Assembly: GCA_963580455.1 (NCBI GenBank)
Contig: OY756961.1
Span: forward strand, 17,961,001-18,025,000
From: Euonymus europaeus
Lineage: Eukaryota; Streptophyta; Magnoliopsida; Celastrales; Celastraceae
DNA length: 64,000 bases
Reading direction: 5' to 3'
The notes below the pieces were generated by a model, which was given only the letters and a program-made list of their open reading frames with translations, did no database searches and was not told where the DNA came from. Shown here one piece after another: positions 1 through 11,904 of the stretch. The position numbers and the translations under genes were made by a program. Numbering within the stretch: the first letter of the stretch is position 1; every line of letters begins with the position of its first letter.

Positions 1-211
1 GGTATTGTTTCCTCATAATTCATTACCAAGGGAGCAAGCCACCCGGAGGTGGTCATCAAGTCCAATAACATCCAAGCATATTGAAGAAATTTCAAACTAA
101 GCTTGTGCTCACATAGCAAACCTTGATCCAGAATTCAATGTAGACTGTCATTAATTCCCTCTCAAAAGGCAAAGATGAGCCAAGAGATACTCAGGAATGC
201 AGGAGCAGTTA
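1..211. other. Unassigned left flank
   Basis: No convincing reading frame, RNA gene or repeat was recognised. The stretch ends where a TGTAATACCCC LTR start is seen. It may be internal sequence of an older element or the target of the first LTR. Confidence 0.4.
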
Positions 212-465
212 TGTAATACCCCGACCCAAAAATACCAAGAAAATAATAATAATAATAATTAAATAAATAAATACAAATTTGAAAAGGCTATGGGATCACA
301 AAGAAAAGACAAAACTTTGGGGGATCGATCAACCTACGGTAATGGTGAAGAAAAAGAGCCAGAGTTTTTCGGCATCGATCGCCATATTGGGTGATTGATC
401 GCCCGTGAACAGTAGTCATGATTTCTAGGTGAAAATAACCCATTCATTTTGTGTTTTTAAAGAAA

Positions 466-500
<35 letters not shown>

Positions 501-2116
501 TAGAGAGAGTGGGTGATTTTGGTGAGTTCAAGCTTAGATTCTTGTGTGTTCTTGATCATCGAGCAAGGATTGAAAGATTCAAAAGAGATTCAAGGAGTTT
601 TGGTAAGTTTTTCTAGTTTTGCCAAAAGTTTGGTTTTGTGTAGATTTATTGGAATCTTTGATTGGTTGGTTTAGAGGCTTTAGGAAGTTGATTTTATACA
701 TGATTGTGGTTGTATATTTAGGTTTTATTTTCGATTTGGAGAAAGAACTAGTTTGGGTGGAGATTCAAGCTTTTGGAGGATTTTTCTAGAGAAAGAAGGT
801 AAATTCTTGAGTTTTGTGAGATAATTGTCATTTATATGAGAAATGTGATGTTAATAATATGTTTTTATGATGTGGGTTTTGATTTTGTCCAAATATTAGG
901 CTTGGAATCCAAACCCTAAGTTTTTGGGAAAAATTCCAATAAGTGCATTTGCTTGGAATCGAGGTAGGGATTCTTACTATTTTTTCTTCGTGTTTTGATA
1001 TCATTCTTGGAATAGCGGTTCATAATTTTCATTGGTCATTCCATTTTGTTTCCTAGCCCAAATTTTTTCTTAGAAAGGATAAGCCAATTGTATATATATA
1101 TGTATTCGATCTTCTATCAGTTATGGTTTTATCTTGATCATACATCACGTAGTTATGTATGTATAGGGTTGCTTATATATATATGTTTATTCTCGCATAC
1201 CATGACTTGGAAATGCATTGTTAGGCGCATTGAGGACTATGAGCACGGGCTCATGGTCCTCTAGAAATTCTTTGTGAATGTTGGTATTGAGAGGGGCTGA
1301 ACAAGACTATTGTCTTATAGCCAAGTCGTATTCAACATGGGGTGATACACCTATTTGGCCTAGGGACGGTGTCAAGGTTTTCGACAATTTTTTGGATTTT
1401 CGTTGAAAAATGCCGAGTGACCGTATGGTGTTGAGTTTGGATATTTGTTGTTGTGCTCATGTTAGATGCCATATTGATGCATAATGCCTTGTTTACAAAT
1501 TCAGCCTAAATATTTTGTTTTACTCTCCTTATCCCTACTAAGCCTCATGCTCACCCTATTACCTTTCTTATATCTTTAAGGTGAGCCTGGTATAGAGAAC
1601 TAGACTACAAATCAGTAAAAGGCAGCGTGACATGGATTGCCACCCTTGGAGCGTAGGATGTATGGGACGTATTGGGTTGACCTTTATCATATTTACTACA
1701 GTACATTCAGTATTTGTGGTAATGAGACGGTTTATATTATTATGTATCTACATGATATGATTAACGGACGATCGAGAGCTTGTGCCGTGTAATTGGGACT
1801 CCAGTACCGGGTGGTGGGACTTTGGTCTGAAAGTTTGGAACCATGTGATGGATGCTTGACGTTAAATGATATTATTCATGTATTTTCCATGTGAATAGGG
1901 GGCTGAGGACATGCCTAATTGTGTGATTGTTGATAGATGATCGGAGGCCCTGCTAAGTTGTGAAATTATATAGTTGGTTAAATATGTTTAATGTCGTGTG
2001 TTCTCCAGGTTGACATCCTCTCATATACGGGGAGGTGCTACCAGATTTTCAATAGAATCCACGGTTAGGAAAACGTGTGAGAATGTCCTTAGTGATGAGT
2101 GTGACATCATCAGTAA
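212..2116 (+). mobile_element. Tekay/Del-like LTR, interrupted at its 3' end
   Basis: The segment starts TGTAATACCCCGACCC, a typical start for chromovirus (Tekay/Del) LTRs, and shares its order of landmarks with the LTRs at 2117, 20345, 52473 (reverse), 59009 and 60553. These landmarks are a GA-rich stretch, the splice-like 'ggtaagtttttctag', the phrase 'cattggtcat', short TATATA runs, and a late 'gctcac' segment. Its last part (about 2010-2112) still aligns by eye with the U5 end of the reverse solo LTR at 52473, then stops where a new LTR begins at 2117. It therefore appears truncated by that insertion. Its U3 carries ATCGATC words (about 320-405) where its relatives carry CCTAGG words. No internal coding region follows, so this is a solo or split LTR. 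Confidence 0.65.
469..497. repeat. (GA)n microsatellite
   Basis: About 14 uninterrupted GA units lie inside the LTR, at the position where related LTRs carry shorter GA runs (for example near 2530 and 59385). It probably belongs to the 5' leader of the LTR. Confidence 0.9.
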
Positions 2117-3523
2117 TGTGAAACCCTAACCCAAAAATATTAAGTATGGTTAAATTTTGGGTTATAAGTTGTTGGAAATGGATTCGAAGAGGTTACAGAC
2201 CATTTGAGTTGTATAATACCGTAAAGAATAGTTTCTAAACTAGGTTCACAAAAAGAGTTATAACTTTTAGCAAAGATATCCGTTTTGGGCCCATAATATA
2301 TCAAATCGAAGCTAAGACCACAACGAATTTAAGAAAAAAGACCACACACCTAGGCGAGGTGCACCTAGGCGTGTGCAAAAGTGTGTCCAAAAGCGCCTAG
2401 TCCAATGGCGATTAGAGTTGCTGAAGACCAAGTGCGCCTAGGGGCACCTCCCACACGCCTAGGCGCTCCCCAAGCTTTTAAGTGATGTTACGCGAGCCAT
2501 TTTCTTCATTCTTCTTCGAGAAGCCGATTTTAGAGAGAGAGGGAGAGAAAATTAGAGTGAGAAAGTGAGGTTTTGAGAGATTATTGAAGATTTGGAGCTT
2601 GGATTGAAGATTTAAATAAGATTTGGAGGAGATTTCCAAGATTCAAGTAAGTTTTTCTAGTTTTGGAAAATCTAGGGTTTTTCTAGATTTTGTTTGATTC
2701 GGTAATAGATGGAATGTAAGGCTTAGATATGTTGATTCTAGGGTTATTTATGATTGGTTTACTAGGTTTGATCATTGGTTTAGGTTGAGTTTCGAATTGG
2801 GTGGAGTTTAGAGGATTTGGTGAAATCCTAGAGAGAAAAGGTATGTCTCTCTTGATTTGTGATTAAAAGTCATGTTTTTATGGTATATGGATGTTATTGA
2901 TATGAGTATATGAGATTGGTTGGTTGAAATCGATAAGTTGAGAGAATGGGTCGAAACCCTAGTTTTGGGAATTTGAGTTGGTAAGCTTTTGCTTGGGTAA
3001 TGAGGTAGGGATTCTTAACTCATTTTCTTTATGGTGTTATTTGTTTTCTAAAGAGCGGTTGAATTTCTTCATTGGTCATTACCTTTTGTGTTCTTTCCTA
3101 AATCGTTCCTTAGGAAGAACGTCCCTTTTGTTGATTATTGATTACTTGCATACCCTTTGAATGCTTAATCATCTATTGGACATGATAATCCTCGTTCATG
3201 CATCATGTAGTTATGTATATATATATAGGATTGTTATAGATGCATCGGGTCTACGAGTATGGACTCGTAGTATACTTAGGTTCTACTTTTGTGTGATGCT
3301 GGGTACCGAATGGGCACATTGTTGTCAGAATCGGGATTCCCAATGTGATGGTGCACGTATAGTTGCTCCGGGGCAAAGTATAGGGATTTCGATTATTTTT
3401 TGGAATATTCGTTGACTGGTGCTAGGCGCTGTAGGGTGTAGCCTTTGATTATACTTTGTTGCGACATTTAGGATGCCATGTTGCTGCATTGAGCTTGTTT
3501 CAATATTCAGCCTTTACATTCTT
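2117..3523 (+). mobile_element. Tekay/Del-like LTR nested in the preceding LTR, 3'-truncated
   Basis: Starts TGTGAAACCCTAACCC directly after AGTAA at the broken end of the first LTR. It shares long colinear similarity with 60553 onward, including 'cccataatatatcaaatc' and the CCTAGGCG cluster at about 2345-2470. It also shows the 'taagtttttctag' leader, GAGGTAGGG and 'cattggtcat' landmarks. Similarity to the family stops near 3523, just after 'attcagcc', where Athila-type coding sequence begins. The last third of the LTR and its own PBS and gag are missing, so the join to the Athila-like element is a deletion or insertion boundary. Confidence 0.65.
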
Positions 3524-4177
3524 TATGAATCCATCAATGTTAGAGAAAGAAAATGAGAGCGTTTATCGACCCACTGTTCCTTATCCACATACTGAGATTC
3601 AGAAGTTTTTTAAGCAAGTGACGCGGAACATTCCACTATTAGATGTTATTCAGCGAGTCCCTTCATATGCTAAGTTCTTGAAGGACTTATGTTCTGCAAA
3701 GAGGAAGGTGATTGTGACCAAGAAATCTTTTCTAGTTGAAGAGGAAAATGAGAGGGTTTATCGACCCACTGTTCCTTATCCACCTATCATTCTTGGGCGT
3801 CCCTTCCTTGCTACTACTAATGCTTTGATTAATTGCAAGAGTGGAATGCTCAAGATCACTTTTGGCAATATGACATTTGAGACGAATGTCTTCACTACTT
3901 GCAAGATGCCTAGTGACTGTAATGATTCAGAGCTACAAGCAATAGATTGGGTTCAGAGTTCTAGCCCATCATATTTATATTCTGTTCTTGATTCTGAGAG
4001 CATATATGAGGATGTACATCCTAAGAAATCTAGCCAAATTGATGATTTGGATGATCTTGATCCTATCATACCGGATGAGCCTTGTGACATTGATGATTTA
4101 GCTGAGTTGGAGGATGTGGCCACATTGGTAGATGGCAGGGACCAAACTTTGAGATTCTTGATCCACCCGAGGAAATG
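3524..4177 (+). pseudogene. Athila-like Ty3/gypsy gag-protease region, protease core missing
   Basis: The frame reads NPSMLEKENE at its start, then PSYAKFLKDLCSAKRK, a hallmark of the Athila gag/protease linker, then ILGRPFLATTNALINCKSG and FGNMTFE, the end of the retroviral-type aspartic protease. The catalytic D(S/T)G part that should lie between these two blocks is absent. In its place the peptide NERVYRPTVPYPP occurs, a near copy of NESVYRPTVPYPH about 65 codons upstream. No gag zinc knuckle or start codon is present, so the 5' part of the element is lost. The frame ends at an acidic stretch (IDDLDDLDP) and TGA. In an active element this polyprotein would form and process the capsid; here it cannot. 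Confidence 0.75.
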
Positions 4178-5361
4178 AAGCCATCCATTGCGGAGACTCC
4201 CATTCTTGAGCTGAGAAAGCTTCCTAAAGATTTGAAGTATATTTTCCTTGGCCCAGAAGAGGGTATATTTTCTGTTGTTGTTTCATCTCAGCTCACTCCT
4301 GAGCAAGAAACTAGCTTGGTAACGGTTTTACAAAAGCACAAGGGAGCTATTTACTGGACTATTGCAGACATCAAGGGCATTGACCCTAATTTTTGTACTC
4401 ACAACATTTTTCTGGAGGGAAATCCTACACCAGTGAGAGATGCCCAAAGGAGACTCAACCGTGAAGAAGGAGGTTCTGAAGCTGTTAGTAGTTGGAATCA
4501 TTTATCTTATCTCTGACAGTAAGTGGGTGAGTCCCACACAGGTAGTACCTAAGAAATCTGGTTTATCTGGCATTAAAAATGTTCAGGTGATTTAATTCCT
4601 ACTAGGAAAGTGACAAGATGGCACATGTGCATAGACTACCGAAAACTGAATTCGGTTAGTCGCAAAGACCATTTCACATTGCCCTTTCTTGACCAAATTT
4701 TGGAAAACGTTGCTGGAACTGAGTTTTATTGCTTTCTAGATGGTCTTTCTGGTTATTATCAAATTTTCATATCTTTAGAGGACCAAGAAAAAACCACATT
4801 CACTTTCCCTTTTGCCACATTTGCCTTTAGGAGGATGCCATTTGGCTTATGCAATGCCCCTACCACATTCTAACGTTGCATGATGAGCATTTTTTCTGAC
4901 ATGCTTGAGGGCATGTGTGAAGTTTTTATGGATGATTTTTCTATGTTTGGATGCTCCTATGATGTATGCTTGAAAATTTTAAATGCTGTGTTGACTAGAT
5001 GTGAAGAAAATAATTTGTTGCTTAATTGGGGAAAATGTCAGTTTATGGTGACTAGTGGGTTGGTGCTTGGGCATTTAATGTCAAAACGTGGTTTAGAGAT
5101 CCATAGGGCTAAGATAGAATTGATTTCTTAATTGCCTATTCCTAGGACTATGAAGGATATTCACTCTTTTCTTGGTCATGCCGGCTTCTACCAACGTTTT
5201 ATTCAAGGCTTTAGTGCTATCAATAAACCATTTTGTGCTTTGCTGCAAAATGATACTAAATTTTTTTGGTCTGATGAATGTCAATATACTTTTGAGACTT
5301 TAAAGAAACACTTCACAGTTGCTCCTATCATGCAAGTGATTTTGCTCTCAGTGTTGTTTTA
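4175..5361 (+). pseudogene. Athila-like reverse transcriptase, broken
   Basis: The first part (4175-4516) reads SSQLTPEQE, TIADIKGIDP and DAQRRLN, the Athila linker that precedes RT. A frameshift around 4480-4600 leads into the RT fingers and palm: HMCIDYRKLNSVSRKDHF, FLDGLSGYYQIFI, FRRMPFGLCNAPTTF, and the catalytic box FMDDFSMFG near 4930. KCQFMV, RGLEIHRAKIE and SFLGHAGFYQRFI follow. Stops at 4871-4873 and 5129-5131 lie in the same frame. RT would copy the element RNA into DNA in the virus-like particle. The two catalytic aspartates of the DD box survive, but the frameshift and stops make the polyprotein non-functional. The frame is lost again near 5330, where the RNase H start is deleted. 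Confidence 0.85.
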
Positions 5362-5909
5362 GGTCAAACAATTGATGGTAAACCTTATGTGATTTATTAT
5401 GCAAGTAAAACATGGAATAATGCACAAAAGAATTACACCATAATTGAAAAGGAATTGCTTGCTGTTGTGTTTGCTTTAGATAAATTCCGTTATTATATCA
5501 TTGGTTCTCCTGTCACCATCTTTACTGACCATTCTGCTTTGAAGTATTTGTTGCAAAAGAAAGATGCTAAACACAGGTTGATACACTGGATTTTATTGCT
5601 TCAAGAGTTTGACATCACTATTAAGGATAAAAAGGTGTCGAGAATGTGGTTGCTGACCACTTGTCTAGATTACAGCTACCCGAGTCTCATACTTCTCCAC
5701 CTTTGCATGATGATTTTTCGGATGAGCATATTTTTGCTATGTCGCGTGCACCTTGGTTTGTGGATATTGTGAACTACCTTGTCTCTGAGCAGTTACCTTC
5801 TCATTGGAATATTCAAGATAAGCGTAGGTTCCTTTCTAAGGCTCGATTCTATTACTTCGACTCACCTTATCCTTTTAAATATTATGTTGATCAGTTGGTG
5901 AGACGTTGT
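5340..5909 (+). pseudogene. Athila-like RNase H and start of integrase (left half)
   Basis: Reads [48 protein letters not shown] and [11 protein letters not shown], the RNase H order of Ty3/gypsy elements with the E and second D visible. A frameshift near 5637 switches to [10 protein letters not shown] and then the pre-integrase tether [10 protein letters not shown] and YVDQLVRRC. The beginning of RNase H upstream of SDFAL is missing. The frame is interrupted at 5909 by the solo LTR and resumes at 7411, so the left and right parts were once contiguous. Confidence 0.85.
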
Positions 5910-7410
5910 TGTTGGTGTATGTTGTCGGTGTGTGCCCTAGGAGCCAATCGTAGGATGATTGTACTAGCATACATTTATTATGTTATATTGAGGTATTTCA
6001 TTTATTATGATTTATTTATCTACGCTATATAAATGATTGTGATAAATATCCCTAGAATAGTTGGTTCGATGCCATGGGACTTCAAGTGTGTGACTTGAAT
6101 GTGAGATCATCATGGATGCATGTAGAACACTATTCTTAAACGTCCCTAGTCGAGTATTATTGTTAATTGGGATAACATTAATACATTGAGACTAGTATGT
6201 AGGTTGATTGATGACCAAATCTTATGGGTCATGGATATGAGATATCAAATCAATACATGGGTACTTGTTAGAGAACAGAGGTACTGGACAGACCCAACCT
6301 GAGAATACTGCATGGATTGTTATATGAATGTCATAAGCTATTCTCATAGTGATGATGATATATGTTATCCTTTAACCTGAAATCACTACAGTTCCCGACA
6401 TGAGGAGTTATATACTTTGATACTGTCTAACGTCACCTGTCAAAGGGTTGGCTATAAAGTCAGTGATTGGGTGTATCATGAATCGTGCGGAGGGATGTGA
6501 GTGGCCTAGATGGAATTTGTTCCTTCTATATAACAGGAGTAATATCCGTGGGCCCCTTGATTGAGTGAGACTGAGAAATGCATGGCCATGCTCAAATGAG
6601 TCAATATGTGATATTGATCTCGTTTGTTTATTATAGTCTACTCGGAATCAAGAAACACATAGATTAACCTATACGAGGATGACACATTTCATGCCTCGAT
6701 GTTAATCAAGATATTAAGGACAAAGGGACTGCATGTAAAATTGGTCATGAATAAAGGTTATGTCGAATCATTGACATTCCCGTTACTTGGGTAACAATGA
6801 TGTGTTGCTAGATACCTCTCATTGTTTGTGATGCTAGAATACGATTTTAGTTTCGCTGCCAACGTAACGAGACCCTATAGGGTCGCACACATAGAATAAG
6901 TCAAAGATTACGTTATTAGAGAATAACAATTACGTTTGGGCCTACGGCTTTATGTAGGGTCCATGACAGGTTTAATTAATGGGATTGATTGAACGTAGTC
7001 AAGTGTCCAAAATGTAGGCTCCTTTTCATTAAGGGGATGTGGGCTTTTCGTTTTACTTGGCTCACTATATATAGGGTTAGAGTGTATAACCCTAGTGTGG
7101 TTTTTTTGGTAAGTGAGCCGCAATATAGGGAGTTGAGAGAAAAATGATTTTGAGAACCCTTATCCCCGGTTACTAGCATAACGTTGACAGGGAGTTCTTT
7201 GCCTTGTTCGTGTGGATACCATAGAGGCGCTGTTCGTTCGGATAGTGCTGGTTGATTCAGATCTTTCAAGTCTAGCAACCGTTCGATTTCTGCGCTACAA
7301 TAGGTAAACTTTTAACACCGATTTATGCCCTTTTTCATGGATCCTCAGGAGGGTTTCGATGAAGATTTTAATTTCGCTGCGTGTATGGATCATCGAAACC
7401 CAACAGTTGT
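5905..7410 (+). mobile_element. Copia-type solo LTR (5910-7405) with perfect 5-bp target duplication
   Basis: The segment begins TGTTGG and ends CCAACA (5910-7405, 1496 bp). It is flanked on both sides by GTTGT (5905-5909 and 7406-7410). Removing the LTR and one duplicate rejoins the integrase frame from LVRRC to PNDEFASMFEF, which fixes the boundaries. There is no coding sequence. A TATATATAG box at 7066-7074 lies about 330 bp before the 3' end, the arrangement expected for U3-R-U5. The 1.5-kb length, the TGTTGG/CCAACA ends and a general resemblance to Angela/Tork-type copia LTRs suggest Ty1/copia, but no internal region is present to prove it. A second, reverse copy lies at 42916-44398. The most likely origin is recombination between the two LTRs of a full element. 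Confidence 0.88.
7066..7074 (+). promoter_or_regulatory. TATA box of the solo LTR
   Basis: TATATATAG lies in the sequence ctcacTATATATAGggtt. It is the only good TATA box near the expected U3/R border. In the second copy (about 43250, reverse strand) the same place reads ATGAAATATTT, so that box has decayed. Confidence 0.6.
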
Positions 7411-8522
7411 ATTCCTAATGATGAGTTTGCTTCTATGTTTGAGTTTTGTTATTTTGGGGCTTGTGGTGGTCATTTTGCAGCCTAGAAAACTATTGCGAAA
7501 ATTTTGCAAAGTGGACTTTATTGGCCTACCATGTTTAAAGATGTTGTGTTGTGGTGTAAAGCATGTGAATCTTGTCAAAAACATGGAAAAATCACAGCTA
7601 GGAACATGATGCCCCTTTCTCCCATTTTGACCCTTGAGATATTTGATTGTTGGAGAATTGACTTTATGGGCCCTTTTCCTGTTTCTAATGGCTAGATGTA
7701 TATCTTGCTTGCTGTTGATTATGTTTCCAAGTGGGTAGAAGCTATACCATGTAAAACCAATGATCATAAGGTTGTGCTTAAATTTTTAAAAGACTTGTTT
7801 GCACGTTTTGGCATGCCAAAGGCCATAATTAGTGATGGGGGTTCACATTTTTGTAACAAACCTTTTCAAAATCTCATGAAGAAATATGGAGTGACTCACA
7901 AGGTATCCATTCCATATCACCCCCACACTAATGGCCAAGCTGAGTTAGCTAATAGAGAGATCAAGGTCATTCTTGAAAAGACAGTTCATCCTAATAGGAA
8001 GGATTGGTCTGATAAATTACTTGATGATCTTTGGGCTTATAGAACTGCATTCAAAACCACTCTTGGCATGTCACCTTATCGTTTGGTTTATGGTCGTGCT
8101 TGTCATTTACCCGTTGAGACTCAACACCATGCTTAGTAGCCTATTAAAAAGATTAACTCTTCACTTGATGATGCCCAAGGCTAGAGAAAGTTGCAGATTT
8201 CAGAGCTGGAAGAAGCAAGAAGGGAGGCCTATGACAATGCCAAACTGTCCAAGGAGAGGATGAAAGCCTAGCATGACAAGAAAATCTTGGACAAGAAATT
8301 CTTTCCTGAGCAAGAGGTGTTTCTCTACAATTCCAGGCTCCATATTTTTCCAGGAAAGTTGAAGAGTCGTTGGAGTGGCCCCTACATTGTCAAGAAGGTT
8401 CGTTCCCATGGTGATGTGGATATTGCTAATCCAAAGAATGGGACCACCTTCACTGTAAATGGACAAAGACTCAAGCAATTCCTTACTTCCTATGCACTAG
8501 AGGATGATACACTCCTTCTATA
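7411..8522 (+). pseudogene. Athila-like integrase (right half)
   Basis: One frame runs from PNDEFASMFEF to SYALEDDTLLL, with in-frame stops near 7480, 7693, 8134, 8182 and 8269. The zinc domain has CGGHF and CKACESCQK; the first histidine of the family's CH..ACGGH motif appears as tyrosine (EFCYFGACGGH). The catalytic core keeps D (WRIDFMGPFP), D (IISDGGSHF) and E ([12 protein letters not shown]). The C-terminal part (FPGKLKSRWSGPYIV, NGQRLKQF) matches the Athila/Tat type without a chromodomain. Integrase would insert the cDNA into the genome. Five nonsense codons make this copy dead although the core residues are retained. Confidence 0.88.
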
Positions 8523-10440
8523 GGATGTCCAGGGAGTACTCTCAACTTCTCATGCTATTATTTGATTATCCATATACCTAGTCATGCGGGTGCTCGTGTT
8601 GTGAGATTAATGCGTTTGTTTGTGGTACTTTGAGAGTATTGTAGTCTTAGAACCACTTATTGTTTTGCATTTGCATTGAATAACTACTTATTGTGCACCA
8701 TTTTGTTCATTCCATCCATGGAGACCGTGTCTTATTCTAGTTAGGGGTGGGCGGTGCCCAGTTTGTGTTTGGTTTAGTTTTTCAAAAAATTCAAAAATAA
8801 ATGTTTTTTTTAAAGGTAGAAATTTTTTGGAACTGTGTGTTGTGAAAAGCTTTGTGTTGTTTTGATTCCTTGATTGCCTATGATGAAAAATATGAATCAT
8901 GACTTGTAGTGGGAGGCATATAAGATCCCTTGGACTGTGCTTGACTTTTTAGTTTGTCTTGTTTTGAAGTTTGGACTATTTATCTTTTCTCTTGAGCACA
9001 TGACCATGAGATTTTGAAGTGTTGGATATTTAGAGAAGTTTTGCTTAGTGTTAGTCTTTTGAATCTCACAAGCATTAGAACTCAGTTGATAAACTCTTGA
9101 GGCGAAATCCTAGTCCACACTATGATTGATGAGATGACATAAGGCCTTCTTTGGTCGTTTGAGCTTAATTTCTAGCCTACCATACTTTAAATTGATCCCT
9201 AGTTGTACCCTCCTAACCAAATGTTAACCTTTTTCTTTAAGCACATACATATGTACCTAGCTAGAACAAAATTTTCCCCAGGCATCACCCTTGCAATTGG
9301 ATATACATGTTTTTGTGGGATGCTTGTGCATATCATCATGCATATGGTTTGAGTGATGTGGTTTTGTGATGGTGCATTTTGTAAGGTGTTGCTTGCTTTA
9401 AAAAAAGTGAAAACAGAAAAAATAGCAAAAGAAGGCAACGACTTAGTTTATTGAATGGAAATATCCAAGTTTGTGATATATATATATAGAGTAAGAAGGT
9501 TGCACGCCATCAATAAAGTCAATGTGGCACATATATACATGAAAAAAAATAGAAAAGAGAAAGAAAAAGCAAAGTGATTGCGAAAAAGGTGAGTTGGAAC
9601 TACTTTGGGGCGTAGTGCACGCATGCATATGTATGACCATTGTTACATTGACATGTATATTTGAGTTGTGGTTTAAGCCTAAAATTTTCATTTTGACATA
9701 CCCATAGCCTCAACCTACGTTACATGCTTGTAAAGTCCTATTGGATCATTGGTTGTGTGTTGGGCTACATTAGTGGAGAGAAGTTTTGAAAAGTGAGCAT
9801 ATGGCGGCTTGAACTTTATGTTTGAGATTCATCTGATGAACCACTTTTGCATTTTCTAATATGAAGTGATGGCGTGGATGTTCCAAGAGGTCACACACAC
9901 ACACACATGAGAATGGTTCAGTTTCATAATGAAGCATCCTTTTCAGTTAAAATCAAGACTTGGTTGAGATTTATGTTTCCCTGTATCTTTGCCATGTGTT
10001 CGTTCTGAGGGTTAAACATTTAGGGAAGAACTAGTCAATGCATGCTTACACTCACAAACGTTCCAGAAAAATTGGTTTAAAAGAAATTTTTCTCCCAAAA
10101 TTCATCACGATTTATTTTCGCTATTTTGCTTGAAAATTAGCAAAAATCTAGTTGGGGTTGTGATTGGGATGGTATTTTGCATATTTTTGTGGATTTTTGA
10201 AAGTAAAAAAGTTGAGTTTCAATGCTTAAAAACCATATTTTAGGTTTGAGTTGCCGAAATCTGTGTGAATGAGCCAATGCACAATTTAACACTTTGACAA
10301 TCATTTTAAGTTTTTTTTTAGTGGTTCAAGTTTGTTTTGTAGCTTAGAGATATCAAATCAAAGTTTTGGGCGTAATGGTTGGAAGTTGTGGAAATGCTAT
10401 CTCTTAAGCATTTAGGTTTTAATGTGCCGATTTTGGTTCT
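8523..10440 (+). other. Non-coding 3' region of the Athila-like element
   Basis: AT-rich sequence with no sustained reading frame between the integrase stop and an LTR-like stretch. Athila elements often carry an env-like ORF here; none is visible. A short (CA)n run lies at about 9894-9907 and several purine-rich runs occur (for example 9541-9570), but I could not place a polypurine tract with confidence. Confidence 0.4.
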
Positions 10441-11540
10441 ATCAACCTAAAAATGGTTTTGACACTTGTTTAAGTATTTTCAGTCATTTATGACTTGTTT
10501 GAATGGGGTTTTTGTAGGCTCCGGAGTGATCGGGATCAAATATGGAAGAAAAGGCATAAAAGAGCTACAAAATTGGACTTTATTGTCAACCAACCGGACG
10601 CGTATCAAAAGGTGTCCGAACACTTCAAGAAGAAAGGCGGATAGAGCTGTTTTCAAGCATCTTCGTCCGGACGGTACTGTTCCATCTGGACGGCACTGTT
10701 CACCGTCCAGATGGACAAAGAGGAAAGTCAAAACTGTCAATGAACAATCTGCGCAATATTTTTCGGTCGACTTTTGAAGGTGAAAACGATCGAATTTGAA
10801 GAAACTTTCTTCTAACAAGTTGAATAAAACATCCATATCTTTCGAAAGAGTACTTATACATATAAATCCATTGAAAATTGAAGTCTATGGAGTTAAAATA
10901 AGTTGCTGTCTTGAATAGTTCAGGTAATTTCGGGTTTTATGATTTTTACTCAATTCTTGAAGGGCAAAGTTGTCTAATTTCTTGCTTTGACAAATGGGAC
11001 TTGTTTGTAATGGATTAGGATGGTTTTTAACACATGTATTAGGGTTTTAAAGGTCTTGCACCCGATTCTTGTAATAACTCTCATTTTGTCCGAATTTTAT
11101 ACATTCTCTCTAGGTTTTCCTTCTCTTACTTTGTTCTTCACTTTGGTTCTTGTTTGGAGTTCGAAAATCACTCTCTTGAAGATTGGTAGGAGTTTTGGGG
11201 ACCCAACCAACCAGAAGAAGAATTTCTTCCTCCTTGTAGAGTTTGAGAAGAGCCCAAGTTGGATTAGCCTCAACTTCTATTTGTAGATTGGAAGGCCAAT
11301 TTGCCTCAACATTCCACATTGGATTTGGTTTCTAAACTCTTTTTACTTATTGTTATTTTATTTTTTTATCGCAATTGGATTCATAGTTCTAGTTGGATAT
11401 TTTTTTTAATCTACTTGGATATTTTTCAATCCTATTTAGTTTGTGCTTGAATGTTTTATGTTATGCTTTGCATTTTATTATGTTGTCAGCCGATTTAGGA
11501 TTCACTACTATTATTACTTTGACAAACTTGCACTTGGGAA
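10441..11540 (+). mobile_element. Putative 3' LTR of the Athila-like element (boundaries unclear)
   Basis: The position downstream of integrase, a palindrome-rich GC patch (CGTCCGGACGG, GGACGGCACTG, CCGTCCAGATGG at about 10660-10715), and a following leader-like region resemble the LTR layout of Athila elements. No 5' LTR survives for comparison, because the element is cut at 3523, so neither edge can be set. A plain untranslated region is the alternative. Confidence 0.35.
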
Positions 11541-11825
11541 AGCGTAAATCCACTTACCTATTTTGGGCGAGTCATTAGCCACAGTGAGGAAAGCTCAAAT
11601 ACAGGCCGCATTGGACAAGATGGAGTAGAAAAGATCTTTGAAGTTGAGGAAGATAAATTCGAAGGTGAAGAGATTTGGACTGAATACCTAAAGAAAGCAC
11701 CATCAAAGTTGTATGATTTGAAATTAGAAGTCGAAGATCTACTGGAAGAGGTCAATTTGGGAACAGAGGAGGACCCACGACCTACTTACATCGACAAGCT
11801 CTTAACAATAACAAGGCATAGTTAA
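11541..11825 (+). pseudogene. Tat-like Ty3/gypsy pol fragment (protease-RT linker)
   Basis: An open frame ends at TAA 11823-11825 and includes YLKKAPSKLYDLKLEV followed by LLEEVNLGTEEDPRPTYI. The second block resembles the conserved linker that precedes RT in Tat-lineage polyproteins. Neither protease nor RT is joined to it, so it is a scrap of about 90 codons. It lies just before an antisense PMD-type ORF, an order known from Tat elements that carry an additional ORF after pol. Confidence 0.5.
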
Positions 11826-11904
11826 TTAAACTGTTCAAGGAGTATCGTGAGCCTTAAAAAAAATTGCATTTGATGACAGCCTCGGAGAGTTGTACTGGAG
11901 GATT

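Noticed and set aside
1046..1264. 72-codon ORF in the first LTR
   Set aside because: Tyr/Ile-rich translation of TATATA tracts that recur in every related LTR; not conserved as protein.
7390..7767. 125-codon minus-strand frame
   Set aside because: It is the reverse shadow of the Athila integrase frame and crosses the edge of the solo LTR.
3524..8522. An integrated plant pararetrovirus
   Set aside because: Integrase is present and the order protease-RT-RNase H-integrase with Athila wording is that of a Ty3/gypsy retrotransposon. There is no movement protein or coat motif.
10466..10836. Overlapping frames of 103 and 118 codons on opposite strands
   Set aside because: They span the palindromic CCGGACG cluster of a presumed LTR, mirror each other, and have no motif.
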